A stretch of DNA of 64,000 nucleotides from NCBI RefSeq assembly GCF_000524195.1, contig NW_020170382.1, positions 2,444,822 through 2,508,821 of the forward strand, read 5' to 3'. The notes beneath the pieces were generated by a model. The model was not told the DNA's origin and did no database searches. It saw only the letters and a list, made by a program, of their open reading frames with translations. This document shows, piece after piece, positions 62,738 to 64,000 of this stretch. Position numbers and translations under genes: made by a program. This stretch comes from Echinococcus granulosus (taxonomy: Eukaryota; Platyhelminthes; Cestoda; Cyclophyllidea; Taeniidae). How positions within the stretch are numbered: the stretch's first letter is position 1; each line of letters begins with the position of its first letter.

Positions 62738-64000
62738 GTGGAACCGCCTCCTTTTGATACTAAGAAGTTCCGAGCCACCCAGGCAAACTGTACATACCTA
62801 TCCCCCCTCCTCACCCACCCGCCCTCCATTACTCCTGCCTACCTCCTTTTTCGTTATTTTGCTCTCCACACAGCGCTCGAGCGTCTTTCAACTGTGATCT
62901 CAAATTACCCGAAAAACTAACGGACTGCCATATACACACTCACACCTCTGCGCTCAATCCACTCATCTCAGCAGCCCTCCTGTCCACAGAGTTGCAGACT
63001 GACGGAACCACGTTTCGCAATACCTCCACCTAATGCATTTCTACCAAAAGAGTCTCCGTATCCATATCTTTTAAATGTAGGTTTAATCGTTAAAATTTGA
63101 TAGCGAAAAGTACGGTGATTATTGTGCCTTAAGAAACTACGACTGTGAAATGCTAAAATTATGGACTAAAGAAAAATGTTAAGACGGCGAGTGGCTTTAA
63201 AGGTGGGAGGCATCGAACGTCGCTGGATATTGCGAGTTACAAAATAAGCCTCTTCTGGAGTTTATTTTGAGTACTCTTGTTAAGAGAGCATGCAGTCATT
63301 AAGCGAATCCTTAATAGACATCAATTCTCTTTATAGCCGAAATTGGATAAGTCTGAAACACTAAGAACACAAGTATCGGTATGAACACCACATGCCCGGG
63401 GGATGCGTACGCATTTCCATGCTAGAATGTCAGCGGGTTCGGCTGCGTTGGAAGCAAACAATTCGCAACGAGCGATTACGACTTTACTAATGAGAAGTTA
63501 AACAGATTATCGGCTTCAGAACAAGACATTTAAACTGGAGAGAAAACCGGGAAAAGGTAAGATTTTACTAAGGCTAACACCTTAAACGGAGCTATCGGAG
63601 ATAAACAATTGCAATTGATTAGTGAAGTCATTAATAAGACCACCCAATGGTTCGCAGCCGTAGGGTTGACATGTACATCATTGATTATAAATGCGGGTTA
63701 AGAGTTATGAGACGTTAGCAGTCGGAAGTCTGCTAGCTTTAGCGGAGCACAACAACTAACTGAGTGGTTCAGTCAGAGCATTAAATTCAGTTTACTTGGT
63801 TAAATAATTGCACAACAGTAGGAAAATTTTCGCACTTTGTTAGCCACAGCCAGAGTCAAATGTGGATTTGCAAGAACTGTGCCAAACCTAAGGGCAGAAA
63901 ATTTCCACACAATATTAGCATATATCATTATAGAGGCGATCAAGTCAAACCGGAACTCTCAGACCTACAAAAGAGCTTCAAGAAGTGGAAGTCGCACTTA
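62738..64000. other. 3' flank of the anosmin gene
   Basis: Apart from the candidate alternative exon (62874-62920), nothing coding is seen. No AATAAA is present, so the polyadenylation site is either non-canonical or beyond the window. Confidence 0.6.
62874..62920 (+). CDS. Candidate alternative terminal exon of anosmin (soluble C-terminus)
   Basis: A very strong acceptor (a pyrimidine-rich run from about 62795, ending CTCCACACAG at 62873) is followed by a short frame. If joined to exon 14 in phase 1, it reads ALERLSTVISNYPKN and stops (TAA, 62918-62920). Skipping exon 15 would therefore give a secreted form without the hydrophobic tail. The acceptor could instead belong to a 3' UTR exon or be unused. 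No other family similarity supports the 15 residues. Confidence 0.3.

Noticed and set aside
1..64000. tRNA, rRNA, CRISPR arrays, bacterial operons, LTR or transposase genes
   Set aside because: I looked for their hallmarks and saw none I could support; detection by eye of degenerate repeats or tRNAs is limited.

Overview
This is eukaryotic, animal-type DNA. It is AT-rich with long non-coding stretches, GT-AG introns, no operons, and two 100-base runs of N (9519-9618 and 28031-28130) that look like scaffold gaps. I recognise one protein-coding gene, on the + strand, split into 15 coding exons between 36298 and 62737. It encodes an anosmin-1 (KAL1/ANOS1, Kallmann syndrome protein) homologue of about 822 residues. 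The signs are a signal peptide, a ten-cysteine N-terminal box, an eight-cysteine WAP domain and four fibronectin type III (FN3) domains in the family's order. The mix of very short introns (72-83 bp) with long ones (up to 7.9 kb), and low-complexity insertions in FN3 loops, suggests an invertebrate. A flatworm, perhaps a tapeworm, is my best guess, but this is inference only.

Layout. Positions 1-36297 are an intergenic, gene-desert-like stretch with no ORF I can defend. It holds two gaps, a poly-G run, some small inverted repeats and a few GC-richer patches that could be regulatory. From 36298 to 44603 lie the signal peptide and the first eight of ten Cys-box cysteines, split by a 7.9 kb first intron. 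From 47100 to 47330 one exon carries the last two Cys-box cysteines and the whole WAP domain. From 48956 to 52716 are FN3-1 and FN3-2. From 53000 to 56792 is FN3-3, with a Cys-containing Asp/Ser/Gly-rich insert. From 60695 to 61689 is FN3-4. From 62610 to 62737 is a terminal exon encoding a hydrophobic C-terminus that looks like a GPI-attachment signal. The last 1.3 kb is 3' flank, with a phase-compatible alternative terminal exon at 62874-62920.

In known animals anosmin-1 is an extracellular, heparan-sulfate-associated matrix or cell-surface protein acting in axon branching, neuronal migration and epithelial morphogenesis. The exon joins below were worked out by reading, using splice-site consensus, reading-phase continuity and match to the family. 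All 14 joins are phase-consistent. No transcript evidence is available here. Residue numbers count from the ATG at 36298.
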